This document shows positions 17,206 through 24,970 of a stretch of 64,000 bases of DNA, one piece after another (within the stretch, counting starts at the first letter, position 1; every line of letters begins with the position of its first letter). The DNA comes from Anaerolineae bacterium (lineage in GTDB: Bacteria > Chloroflexota > Anaerolineae > Aggregatilineales > Phototrophicaceae), in NCBI GenBank assembly GCA_017303635.1, contig JAFLCG010000002.1, positions 62,001 to 126,000 on the forward strand, in the 5' to 3' direction. The position numbers and the translations under genes were made by a program. The notes under the pieces are model-generated. The model worked only from the letters and a program-made list of their open reading frames with translations. It was not told where the DNA came from and ran no database searches.

Positions 17206-18711
17206 TTAGCGTTCCAGCGTGACTTTGGCGAAGGAATACAGCGAATCGGTCGGGTTCGGTTCAAAGCCCACGACATACGGCTGATGAGCGGTGTACTCAA
17301 AGCCGTTGTACAACCAGATCCACGGCGAAACTTCAGTCAGGTGCTGCTGGAACTGGGTGAAGATCTCCAACCGATTCTCGAAGCTGGGTTCGGCGCGGCC
17401 CGCCGCCATCAGTGAGTCCAGCGTCTCATCAATGTAGTTGGTGACCACTTGCAGGTTACCAGCGCTCGTCCAGTAACGGGCGTACATGGTGTACGGGTCT
17501 GGGCGACCACCATTCAGGGCAATGGCACTGTCGAAATCGCCAGCCAGCCAGCGATCGACATAGACGCTCAGTTCCAGCGGTTCGATCTCCAGGGTGATGC
17601 CAATCTCGGCCAACTGCGCCTGGATGCTCTGGGCTTCGCTCAAAGCAGTCGGCGGCTCGGCATTGGCGACAATCGCCTTGATGGTGAAGGGTTCCACGCC
17701 AGCCATCAGCTCGCGGGCACGGTCAAGATCCTTCTGATAGCAGAAGAAGCCGGAGGTATCCACCTGATACGCCGGGATGGTCAGCGGGCCGGTGACGGTG
17801 CCTTCACCCAGTGAGGCAGTATCCAGCACTTCCTGACGGTCGATGGCGCAGGACATAGCCTGACGAACGGCCAGGTTATCCATTGGGGCGCGGGACGGGT
17901 TCAACTGGAAGACGTGGTAAGCCAGTGCCGGAACGGCATTCAGGGTGATGCTGCTGTCCCCATTCAGGAGGGTCGCTACCAGCGGATCGTTCAGCAGGGC
18001 AAAGTCGATTTCGCCAGCGCGCAGCGCCGCCAGAATCGAGGCTTCATCCGGGATGACACGCATTTCAATGCCGTCCACAAACGGGCCTTCACCCCACCAT
18101 TCCGCATTGGCGGACAGGCGGGTGACTTCTTCCGGAATCCACTCATCGAGGATGAAGGGGCCGGTGCCAATGGCCGATGCCGCAAAGTCGCCACTTTCGA
18201 TCACTTCCGAGGGGACAATCGACGCATTGACCGAGGCCATCGCCGCCAGCAGCGGAACATCAGCGACCGAGAGGTTGAAGACCACCGTGTAGTCGTCCGG
18301 GGTATCCATAGAAGCGATGCTGAGGTAATTGGCGCGGGCAGCCGCTCCGGTTTCTTCATTCAGAATACGGTTGAAGCTCGCCACCACATCAGCAGCCGTG
18401 AAGTCGCTGCCATCGTGGAACTTTACGCCCTGGCGCAGATTCATAGTCAGGGTCATGGCATCATCGGCAAACGTCCAGGATTCGGCCAGCGCCGGGACGA
18501 TGTTCAGATTGGCATCCAGCGTCACCAGCGGTTCATAGACCAATTCCAGCAGGCGCAGCGAGGCGAATGCCGTCTGGGTATGGGGGTCGAGGCCGGTGGT
18601 ATCCGCTGCCCGGGCCATGATGAGGGTGTTACCGGAATCCTGTGCCAGGGCGCTGCCGAGGCCCAGCATCAGGACGGCAACCATCAATAAGAGGCGCATC
18701 CATTTCAACAT
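17206..18711 (-). CDS. Extracellular solute-binding protein family 5 (peptide-type)
   Basis: The 501-residue protein has a signal peptide (MLKWMRLLLMVAVLMLGLGS, cleavage near ALA-QD) and the SBP_bac_5 fold. Landmarks are GLDPHTQTAFASLRLLELVYE, LRQGVKFHDGSDFTAADVV, GTGPFILDEW and VRQAMSCAIDRQEVL. It captures peptides or similar ligands for the DppBC permeases. No lipobox cysteine is present, so how it is retained at the surface is unclear. AAGGAG eight bases before the ATG gives strong translation. With anmK two genes upstream, cell-wall peptides are an attractive ligand, but that is inference. Confidence 0.93.
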   Translation of the reverse strand: MLKWMRLLLMVAVLMLGLGSALAQDSGNTLIMARAADTTGLDPHTQTAFASLRLLELVYEPLVTLDANLNIVPALAESWTFADDAMTLTMNLRQGVKFHDGSDFTAADVVASFNRILNEETGAAARANYLSIASMDTPDDYTVVFNLSVADVPLLAAMASVNASIVPSEVIESGDFAASAIGTGPFILDEWIPEEVTRLSANAEWWGEGPFVDGIEMRVIPDEASILAALRAGEIDFALLNDPLVATLLNGDSSITLNAVPALAYHVFQLNPSRAPMDNLAVRQAMSCAIDRQEVLDTASLGEGTVTGPLTIPAYQVDTSGFFCYQKDLDRARELMAGVEPFTIKAIVANAEPPTALSEAQSIQAQLAEIGITLEIEPLELSVYVDRWLAGDFDSAIALNGGRPDPYTMYARYWTSAGNLQVVTNYIDETLDSLMAAGRAEPSFENRLEIFTQFQQHLTEVSPWIWLYNGFEYTAHQPYVVGFEPNPTDSLYSFAKVTLER

Positions 18712-18752
18712 TGATCAAACTCCTTAGTTAGAACTATTCTCGCACGAACGGA

Positions 18753-19220
18753 TCATTCAGCGACCCGGTGCTTCCAATAGAGTAATTCGGCCACGCCGGG
18801 GACAACATAATCCGCCAGCGCGCCGATGCGGTGGTAGCCCTGCCGTTCGTAGAAGTGCTGCGCCCGCGTGTTAAAGTCCGAAACCAGCAGGAATAACACA
18901 TCAGCCAGCGTCCACGCCCGTGCCTCAATGGCATCGAGCAGCAGCGCCCCGACCCCGCGTGAGGTGCACTCTGGATGCACACCGATCAACCGCAGATAGG
19001 GGCTGCGTCCAAACGCCCCGTTGGGCAGCATCCAGGCAAAACCCACCAAACGGCTATCTTCTTCCACAGTCAGCAGCGTATCACCCCGCCCCAACCCGGC
19101 CTGGAACTGACGGTTAGCACCATCCAACGTCAGGCCATAACGCTGGAGCAGCGGCAGCGTCACTATCCACGACGCCAGCGGCTCCACATCAGCAGGCCGC
19201 ATATCACGCAGCGTCGGCAT
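18753..19220 (-). CDS. GNAT-family N-acetyltransferase
   Basis: The 155-residue protein has the GNAT pattern: MRPADVEPLASWI at the start, LRLIGVHPECTSRGVGALLL as the acetyl-CoA pyrophosphate-binding motif (Q/R-x-x-G-x-G/A form, here SRGVGA), and FYERQGYHRIGA near the end. It transfers an acetyl group from acetyl-CoA to an unknown amine. It lies 12 bases after anmK and 41 bases before the solute-binding protein, so it probably belongs to the same transcript. No strong ribosome-binding site is seen. Confidence 0.9.
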   Translation of the reverse strand: MPTLRDMRPADVEPLASWIVTLPLLQRYGLTLDGANRQFQAGLGRGDTLLTVEEDSRLVGFAWMLPNGAFGRSPYLRLIGVHPECTSRGVGALLLDAIEARAWTLADVLFLLVSDFNTRAQHFYERQGYHRIGALADYVVPGVAELLYWKHRVAE

Positions 19221-19232
19221 GGGGCTTTCGGT

Positions 19233-20459
19233 TCAGGGCATGGCTGCGCATAAGGTGTCCTTCAATAGTGGCAGGTAATTCATACCCGGGGTGATGTCCC
19301 CCAGGATGCTGGGATGCGGCGCACCCGTGAGCGACGGGAGGACCGCGGGGCGCTGGAACCAGCTTTCATAGGCCAGCACCGCGAAGACCAACGCTTCTTT
19401 GTTATCGCTGTCCATGCCGATGGCCTCATGAGTCTTGACCTCAGCACCTGGCAGGAACGACTGGAGATAGGACATCAGGACCGGGTTGCGCCCACCCCCG
19501 CCACCGATGATGACTTCGGCAGGCATGACCGGGGCGGTCGCCTGATAGGCTTCGGCAATGCTGGCGGCGGTCAGGGCCGTGATTGTGGACAGAATATCGG
19601 GGTCAGAGAGTTGTCGTGATCGGCCTTCGGCGATCAGTGCGGCTGCCATCTGTGGGCCAAACAACTCGCGCCCGGTGGATTTGGGGCCGCGCCGACGATA
19701 GTAGGGATGTTCCATCAGGTCGCCCAACCAGCCTTCATCCATACGGCCCCGGCGCGCCATCTGACCGTCCTGGTCAAAGGCAGCGCTCCCATCCGTCAAA
19801 ATCCGCATGGACTCATCCAGCAGGGCATTGCCGGGGCCAGTATCAAAGGCAATCGGCAGGATATTGGGTTGGTTCAAAGGCGGTAGCAGAGTCACATTGG
19901 AGATGCCACCGATATTCTGGATAGCCCGCCAATGCGTGGGGTGGCGGAGCAGCAGCCAGTCGATATAGGCCGTAAGAGGCGCTCCCTGCCCGCCAGCGGC
20001 AATATCCCGTGACCGGAAGTTGCTGATGGTGGTGATGCCTGTGCGTTCGGTGACAACGGCTGCTTCCCCGATTTGCAGCGAACCCAGGACTTTGCCTTCT
20101 GCCGTCACCTCGTGCCAGACAGTTTGCCCGTGTAGACCGATCAGGTCGACCTGTTGAGGGCTGCGACCGGCTTGTTTCAACAAATCATGGACGGCCTGGG
20201 CAAAGCGTTCACCCAGTTCAAAGTGCAGGCGGGTCAGCGCGTCGATACGGCTTTTTTCGTGGTTGCCCTGCTCATGGATATGGCGTTGAAAATCACGCGT
20301 GTAGCTGGTGGATTGGGCTGCCAGCATCTCAACCTTCAGGCTACCAGGTGCACCCTGAATGGCACACAGAGCAGCATCGATGCCATCGGCGGAAGTGCCG
20401 GACATCAGTCCAATTACATACAGGGGGCGAGTGGCTACTGAATTCAAAATTCTACTCAA
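19233..20459 (-). CDS. anmK: Anhydro-N-acetylmuramic acid kinase
   Basis: The 408-residue protein matches AnmK along its length. It has the N-terminal phosphate loop GLMSGTSADGIDAALC, then LIGLHGQTVWH, then NFRSRDIAAGGQGAPLTAYID, then IGGISNVTLL, then FDTGPGNALLDE, and IIGGGGGRNPVLM. It cleaves the anhydro ring and phosphorylates anhydro-MurNAc to MurNAc-6-phosphate in cytosolic peptidoglycan recycling. Only TTG codons are available upstream of the GLMSGTS motif, so the start is TTG at 20459 or TTG at 20447. It heads the minus-strand run with the GNAT and peptide-uptake genes. Confidence 0.94.
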   Translation of the reverse strand: MSRILNSVATRPLYVIGLMSGTSADGIDAALCAIQGAPGSLKVEMLAAQSTSYTRDFQRHIHEQGNHEKSRIDALTRLHFELGERFAQAVHDLLKQAGRSPQQVDLIGLHGQTVWHEVTAEGKVLGSLQIGEAAVVTERTGITTISNFRSRDIAAGGQGAPLTAYIDWLLLRHPTHWRAIQNIGGISNVTLLPPLNQPNILPIAFDTGPGNALLDESMRILTDGSAAFDQDGQMARRGRMDEGWLGDLMEHPYYRRRGPKSTGRELFGPQMAAALIAEGRSRQLSDPDILSTITALTAASIAEAYQATAPVMPAEVIIGGGGGRNPVLMSYLQSFLPGAEVKTHEAIGMDSDNKEALVFAVLAYESWFQRPAVLPSLTGAPHPSILGDITPGMNYLPLLKDTLCAAMP

Positions 20460-20685
20460 TAACCTATTCTTTTGGGTTGTGTCATTACCGCAGATTATAG
20501 GGAGCCCGGACGACGCTTGTCAAAAGAATGGAACCGGATGGTTCTCGATGTGACCTCATCTGCTTCCTATTCACTCCTCACATCGCATTCACACAAATTT
20601 AGCCATTCACTCATCAGGACTTCTTAGCCTAAAAGAAGGTTTACCATATTTAACTTTTGGTACCAGTACGAGGGAGTTAGGGAAT

Positions 20686-21840
20686 ATGCGTAAGGTTTTG
20701 CTCGTCGCGCTCAGCCTGTTGGCTGTGCTCGGCCTGCTGGTCGTGCCGGTCGGCGCACAGCAGGGAACGATTGTCGAAGTGGCGCAGGGCGCCGGAATGT
20801 TCAACACCCTGGTCGCAGCGGTGGAAGCGGCTGGTCTGGTGGATGCACTCAGCGGCGAAGGCCCGCTGACCGTTTTCGCCCCGACTGATGATGCCTTTGC
20901 GGCAGCGCTGGAAGCGCTGGGCCTGAGCGCGGAAGAACTGCTCGGCAATACCGAGTTGCTCACCACGGTGCTGACCTATCACGTCGTCCCCGGTAATCTG
21001 GTCATTGGGCAGGTCGCTTCCAGCACCAGCCTGACCAGCCTGCAGGGTGAGGACATCGCGGTTGGTGTGGTCGATGGCAGCCTGAAGCTGAACGGCTCGG
21101 CTGGCTTCGTCGCCACCAATATCGAAGCCTCCAACGGCATCATTCACGTCATTGACGCGGTCATCCTGCCGCCGAGCGTCTCCGGTGCCGCCCCGGCGGA
21201 AGCCGCCCCTGCCGAAGAAATGGCCGCTGACACCCTGATGGTGCGCGTGGCCCACTTCAGCCCGGATGCCCCGGCAGTCGATATTTTCATCAACGGCGAA
21301 CGCAGCGCCATCACCGGCCTGGAATTCCCCAGCGTCACCGACTGGGTGGAACTCCCGGCTGGCACCTATGACCTCGCCGTAGCGGCCAGCGGCTCTGCTC
21401 TGGCGGATGCCGTCATCAGCGTGGAAGATGCTGCTCTCCCGGCTGGCGCGCACATCACCATCGCCGCGGTGGGTTCACTGGCGGGTGGAACGCTCAAGCC
21501 TGCCGTTCTGATTGAAGATTACAGCGCCATCGCTGAAGGCAATGCCCGCGTGAGCGTCTTCCACGGCATCGAAGGTGCCCCGGCAGTGGACGTGCTGGCA
21601 GGCGGCGCAGCAGTCATCACCCAACTGGCTTACCCCGGCACCCTGGGTAACAATGACGGTCTGTTCACGCTGGATGTCCCGGCGGGCAGCTATGACCTCC
21701 AGGTCGTTGCCAATCCCGATCCGTCGATTGTCGTGCTGGATCTGCCCGGTACCGAACTGACCGCTGGCATGAACTACTTCGTGGCAGCTGTCGGCACCCT
21801 GGCCGAGCCGCAGGTCGTCGTGGTTGCGACCGAGGGCTAG
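20686..21840 (+). CDS. Secreted fasciclin-domain protein with two DUF4397 domains
   Basis: The 384-residue protein has a signal peptide (MRKVLLVALSLLAVLGLLVV, cleavage after VGA). A fasciclin domain follows at about 28-165 (FNTLVAAVEAAGLVDALSG, PLTVFAPTDDAFAA, LTYHVVPGNL, IHVIDAVILPP). After an Ala/Pro/Glu linker come two DUF4397 repeats, at about 185-280 (VRVAHFSPDAPAVDIFINGE) and 285-384 (ARVSVFHGIEGAPAVDVLAGG). It is probably a cell-surface adhesion protein. GGGAG and AGGGA precede the ATG. A strong terminator follows. It diverges from anmK. Confidence 0.92.
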   Translation: MRKVLLVALSLLAVLGLLVVPVGAQQGTIVEVAQGAGMFNTLVAAVEAAGLVDALSGEGPLTVFAPTDDAFAAALEALGLSAEELLGNTELLTTVLTYHVVPGNLVIGQVASSTSLTSLQGEDIAVGVVDGSLKLNGSAGFVATNIEASNGIIHVIDAVILPPSVSGAAPAEAAPAEEMAADTLMVRVAHFSPDAPAVDIFINGERSAITGLEFPSVTDWVELPAGTYDLAVAASGSALADAVISVEDAALPAGAHITIAAVGSLAGGTLKPAVLIEDYSAIAEGNARVSVFHGIEGAPAVDVLAGGAAVITQLAYPGTLGNNDGLFTLDVPAGSYDLQVVANPDPSIVVLDLPGTELTAGMNYFVAAVGTLAEPQVVVVATEG

Positions 21841-21873
21841 AGGGTTCTCCGCAAGATAACGTAGTCGACTGAG

Positions 21874-21909
21874 CAGGCGGGTGCTGTTGTGAAGCACCCG
21901 CCTGTTTTT
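21874..21909 (+). terminator. Intrinsic terminator of the fasciclin gene
   Basis: CAGGCGGGTGCT and AGCACCCGCCTG form a 12-bp stem with a 7-base loop, followed by TTTTT, 34 bases after the stop. Confidence 0.92.
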
Positions 21910-22105
21910 GTGTATATCCCTCACGAGTGTCAAATGACAGGCTTTTGCCATGACAATCAGCAGTGTATATCCTCCCTAAGGGGACTACCCTGATAGATGG
22001 AGAAGCGTTATGAGTTGGGCATCGCACTCTCCACCACACCTTCCTCCCCCATATCACTCCCCGATTGTCCTTCCCTAAGGCTCACGCCGTAAGGAGTTAG
22101 AGCAT

Positions 22106-23023
22106 ATGAAGCGCTTGACGGGGTCACTCGTACTGGTGACTGTCATGTTGACATTCATGCTCGCCCTTCCAGTGGCTGCACAGGACGAGTTAGTTGCCAA
22201 CAAAACCATCATCACCAACTGGATGAATCTCGTTTATGACCAGATGAATCTGGAGGGAGCCAGCGCCCTACTGGCTGATGAAGTCGCGTTCCACGAACCG
22301 ACGTGGACCAGCCGTGTTCCGGCGGATTTTATGGCGGCTTATCCGCTCTTTGGGAATCGGGCCCAGAATGTCCGCATCACCCCGTATACCATGATCGCCG
22401 AAGGTGATCTGGTTGTCGTACCCTATCTGTGGGAAGGCACCCGCGCCGCCGTGAATCTGAATGATAGGCCGGAGATTGTGTCGGGTAATGGGGTGGAAGT
22501 CTTCCGCCTGGTGGATGGCAAGATCGCGGAGATCTGGCGTCGGCATGAGCAGCACGCCTTCTCCATCCTGGGGACCGAAGAAGACTACCGTGGCACCATC
22601 AACATGGTGCAGCCAGTCGTCACCCTGGCCGAGCGTTCCGGTATTCCGTCGCTGGACGAAATCATGATCCAGGCCAGCACCGATGCAGAACAGGTGATGC
22701 AATGGGTGCAGACCTATAACATCGGCTTACCAGACGAGTCGCTCGTCACGCCGGATTTCGCTATCCACACCTGCCCGTGTGATGATGGTACCGGCGCGAT
22801 TGACCTGCCGCACCTGAGCGCGGATATTCAGCAGATGACCTATCAGGGGAACTTTATGCCCTGGACGCCGGTCAACCATGAGCAGGGCTTCATGACTGTA
22901 ACCGAAAATGGCCTGACTGCCCTGATGTATGACATGCATCCGGGTAATACCAACCCGAATCTGGGTGGGATCGCCATCTTCCGGTCAGAAGCCGGTCACA
23001 TTAGCGAGGTATGGTCGTTCTAG
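22106..23023 (+). CDS. Secreted SnoaL-like (NTF2-fold) polyketide-cyclase family protein
   Basis: The 305-residue protein has a signal peptide (LTGSLVLVTVMLTFMLALPV, cleavage after VAA). It seems to contain two SnoaL/NTF2-like halves. The first is LVANKTIITNWMNLVYDQMN ... FMAAYPLFGNRAQNVRITPY ... NGVEVFRLVDGKIAEIWRR; the second, more degenerate, ends GIAIFRSEAGHISEVWSF. Family members bind or cyclise small hydrophobic molecules, but secreted versions are mostly uncharacterised. AAGGAG lies nine bases before the ATG. The leader is over 100 bases long and contains two CCCTAAGG copies. A strong terminator follows. Confidence 0.8.
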   Translation: MKRLTGSLVLVTVMLTFMLALPVAAQDELVANKTIITNWMNLVYDQMNLEGASALLADEVAFHEPTWTSRVPADFMAAYPLFGNRAQNVRITPYTMIAEGDLVVVPYLWEGTRAAVNLNDRPEIVSGNGVEVFRLVDGKIAEIWRRHEQHAFSILGTEEDYRGTINMVQPVVTLAERSGIPSLDEIMIQASTDAEQVMQWVQTYNIGLPDESLVTPDFAIHTCPCDDGTGAIDLPHLSADIQQMTYQGNFMPWTPVNHEQGFMTVTENGLTALMYDMHPGNTNPNLGGIAIFRSEAGHISEVWSF

Positions 23024-23049
23024 TCCTCCACTAGCGACCATTTCTTCCA

Positions 23050-23090
23050 CGAGCCGGGGCGGGTCCAAAAGGACCCGCCCCTCGTTCTTT
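23050..23090 (+). terminator. Intrinsic terminator
   Basis: GGGGCGGGTCC, loop AAAA, GGACCCGCCCC, then TCGTTCTTTT. It serves the gene at 22106-23023 and separates it from the convergent htrA-like gene. Confidence 0.88.
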
Positions 23091-23117
23091 TGCGAAGTGA
23101 GTGGATCAGGGCCGTCT

Positions 23118-24365
23118 CTAGCCGCAGCGGGGGGTCGTGGTGCTGGCGGCTTCCGTCGGGCGCGCTTCCAGCAGCAGCGGCAGCTCAAAGGTTTCCGTCC
23201 CCCGCAGCACCAGCAAACGCAGCGTATCGCCGGGGCTGGCGTTCTGGACGATGTAGGCCAGCAGGGCATCCATATCCCGGATGTATTCGTCATTGACCGC
23301 GACGATGATGTCCCCACCGACGCAGACCGTTTGACCACGGACCTCACGGGCGATATTGCCGCCCTGCAGACCGGCTTTCGCCGCCGGGGACTCGGCGACG
23401 ACGGTATCAATCAGCACGCCCTGGCGCACCGGCAGTTCCAGCGTATCCGCCAGACCCGCAACACCCAAGCCTTCTTCCGAAGCCATGCTGGTGATGCCCA
23501 ACCAGGCGTATTCGACCCGCCCATTGGCGATCAGTTCCGGCACGACCCGCCGCGCCGTGTTCGAGGGCACCGCGAAGCCGACCCCGCTAAAGACGCCGCT
23601 TTCGGTACGGATGGCGGTATTCACGCCGATGACCTCACCCCGCGAATTCAACAGTGGGCCGCCCGAGTTGCCAGGGTTGATGTCCGTATCCACCTGAATG
23701 ATCGACGGGTTCTGGAAGCCGGGGGTGATGGTATTGGTCACCAGTTCGGCGGAGGGCAGTTGCCGCCCCAGACCGCTGATGATGCCCACCGTCATCGAAC
23801 TCGCTAGACCGAACGGATTACCGATGGCAATCGCCCGTTCACCCACGCGAATCTCATCGCTGTCCGCCAACGTCACCGGGTTCAGGCGGCTGGCGTCGAC
23901 CTCCACCTGGATGACCGCCAGATCGCTGAAAATGTCCACCCCGACCAGCCGGGCATCGGCAATCGACCCATCCTCAAAGGTCACCCGGATGCTGGTCGAG
24001 TCGTTCACCACATGGGCATTGGTGATGATATGCCCGTTCAGGTCATAGACGAAACCGGAACCGCTGGCTTCACCATCCGGCAGCCCGGCATGGGCCGCAT
24101 CATTCGGGGTCGCCACTGTCACTTCGATATTGACGACCGAGGGAGCCAGTCGTTCATAGAGATTGGTCAGGAGCAAATACTCGGCATCCGCCTGGGTGAT
24201 GATTTCTTGCGGCACTGCTGTCGGTTGAGCAGCCTGCTGGCGGGTATCCACCAGCGTGATGCCTTCCCGCGTGACCGGGACAGCAGCGGCGGGCGGTTCA
24301 GTTCGGCTGGGCGCGCAGGCCGTCAGCGCCAGCATACCGATGAGGATCAGGGTTACAACCTTCAT
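23118..24365 (-). CDS. HtrA/DegP-like trypsin-PDZ protease, lipoprotein
   Basis: The 415-residue protein starts with a lipoprotein signal (MKVVTLILIGMLALTAC; lipid attachment at Cys17). The trypsin-like domain carries His118 (GHIITNAHVV), Asp148 (DIFSDLAVIQ) and Ser234 (DINPGNSGGPLLN). A PDZ domain follows at about 310-400 (GVLIDTVVAESPAAKAGLQG, GGDIIVAVNDEYIRDMDALL). It should degrade or refold damaged proteins at the outer face of the membrane. ATG 24365 gives an ideal signal peptide; an ATG at 24386 would add seven residues. Two C-terminal cysteines (QTVCVGG and the terminal PRCG) may form a disulfide across the PDZ domain. Confidence 0.92.
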   Translation of the reverse strand: MKVVTLILIGMLALTACAPSRTEPPAAAVPVTREGITLVDTRQQAAQPTAVPQEIITQADAEYLLLTNLYERLAPSVVNIEVTVATPNDAAHAGLPDGEASGSGFVYDLNGHIITNAHVVNDSTSIRVTFEDGSIADARLVGVDIFSDLAVIQVEVDASRLNPVTLADSDEIRVGERAIAIGNPFGLASSMTVGIISGLGRQLPSAELVTNTITPGFQNPSIIQVDTDINPGNSGGPLLNSRGEVIGVNTAIRTESGVFSGVGFAVPSNTARRVVPELIANGRVEYAWLGITSMASEEGLGVAGLADTLELPVRQGVLIDTVVAESPAAKAGLQGGNIAREVRGQTVCVGGDIIVAVNDEYIRDMDALLAYIVQNASPGDTLRLLVLRGTETFELPLLLEARPTEAASTTTPRCG

Positions 24366-24730
24366 GGACGATTCATTCCCTTGCATGACTTTCTTGTGCC
24401 GTCCATTGTAATCCTGCTCATGTAGGAATTGCGTGAGTGCACGGGGAGAACATAGAAATTTTACAAAAGTAACCTTGGCTCACTTCCCTCATCGACTTCT
24501 TCTGGTCTCAAATTTGATTCACGGGATTCAACGGGTTGGTTGAGGCTTTTTAGGTTCAAACACGACGAATTTGAAAAACTGGAATCCCTGGATTCGTCGT
24601 TCTTGCTGGACACTTTGGACACAATGGACAGATTGGACTCGCCTGCTTTGTCCAACAAGATTGGGGTTGCTGGATTACAGGTGGCGCGTATCAAGCTGAC
24701 GCTTTGAGCATAGCACAGGTTGGGTGGCAA

Positions 24731-24750
24731 ATCGGAACATATGTTCCGAT
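24731..24750. promoter_or_regulatory. SOS-box-like palindrome
   Basis: ATCGGAACATATGTTCCGAT is a perfect 20-base palindrome whose core GAACATATGTTC fits the GAAC-N4-GTTC LexA box known from Gram-positive bacteria. On the minus strand a TGCTATGCT extended -10-like element follows at about 24710-24718. No clear gene lies immediately downstream. Confidence 0.5.
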
Positions 24751-24773
24751 TTTGATGCTTAACGGGAGAAAAC

Positions 24774-24892
24774 AGGACTTACCCAGTTACGGACGGCTCC
24801 TACGGCATAATCCGTCCCCACAACCGACAGAATGGGCGACCCGGCGGGTCGCCCCTACAAGATGGCGGACGCGCCGTTGCGCATCCCTACAG
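24774..24892. repeat. Dispersed TGTAGGGGCG-family repeat, composite copy
   Basis: It begins AGGACTTAC, which matches the first nine bases of the inverted ends of the element at 50861-50941. It contains the palindrome GGGCGACCCGGCGGGTCGCC followed by CCTACA. A second adjacent copy in the same orientation reads GGATGCGCAACGGCGCGTCC on the minus strand. The far end is decayed. Confidence 0.6.
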
Positions 24893-24931
24893 AATTGGTA
24901 TCTTGCATACCTAACAGACATACCAGCCACG

Positions 24932-24966
24932 CTCTGCACTGTGACTGTGAACTTGGAACTGTGAAC
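24932..24966. repeat. Heptamer tandem array
   Basis: Five 7-base units: CTCTGCA, CTGTGAC, TGTGAAC, TTGGAAC, TGTGAAC. It ends just outside the propeller gene's stop at 24971. It is one of several arrays with the same period but varying unit sequence. Confidence 0.6.
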
Positions 24967-24970
24967 TCCG

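Larger units (their letters stand above)
24366..24970. other. Repeat-rich intergenic island of about 600 bases
   Basis: No reliable gene is seen. An 89-codon minus-strand frame (24461-24730) has no good start and is made largely of repeats. The region contains a degenerate 9-bp tandem repeat (GGACACTTT-like units around 24609-24640), a GACGAAT/ATTCGTC inverted repeat, an SOS-like palindrome (24731-24750), a mobile-looking repeat (24774-24892) and heptamer repeats (24932-24966). It is the richest cluster of repeats in the window. Confidence 0.65.

Noticed and set aside
20677..21453. 258-codon minus-strand frame over the fasciclin gene
   Set aside because: Opposite a gene with signal peptide, ribosome-binding site and two domain types.
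24461..24730. 89-codon minus-strand open frame
   Set aside because: No ATG/GTG start with ribosome-binding site, Ser/Asn-rich sequence derived from tandem repeats, and no family resemblance.
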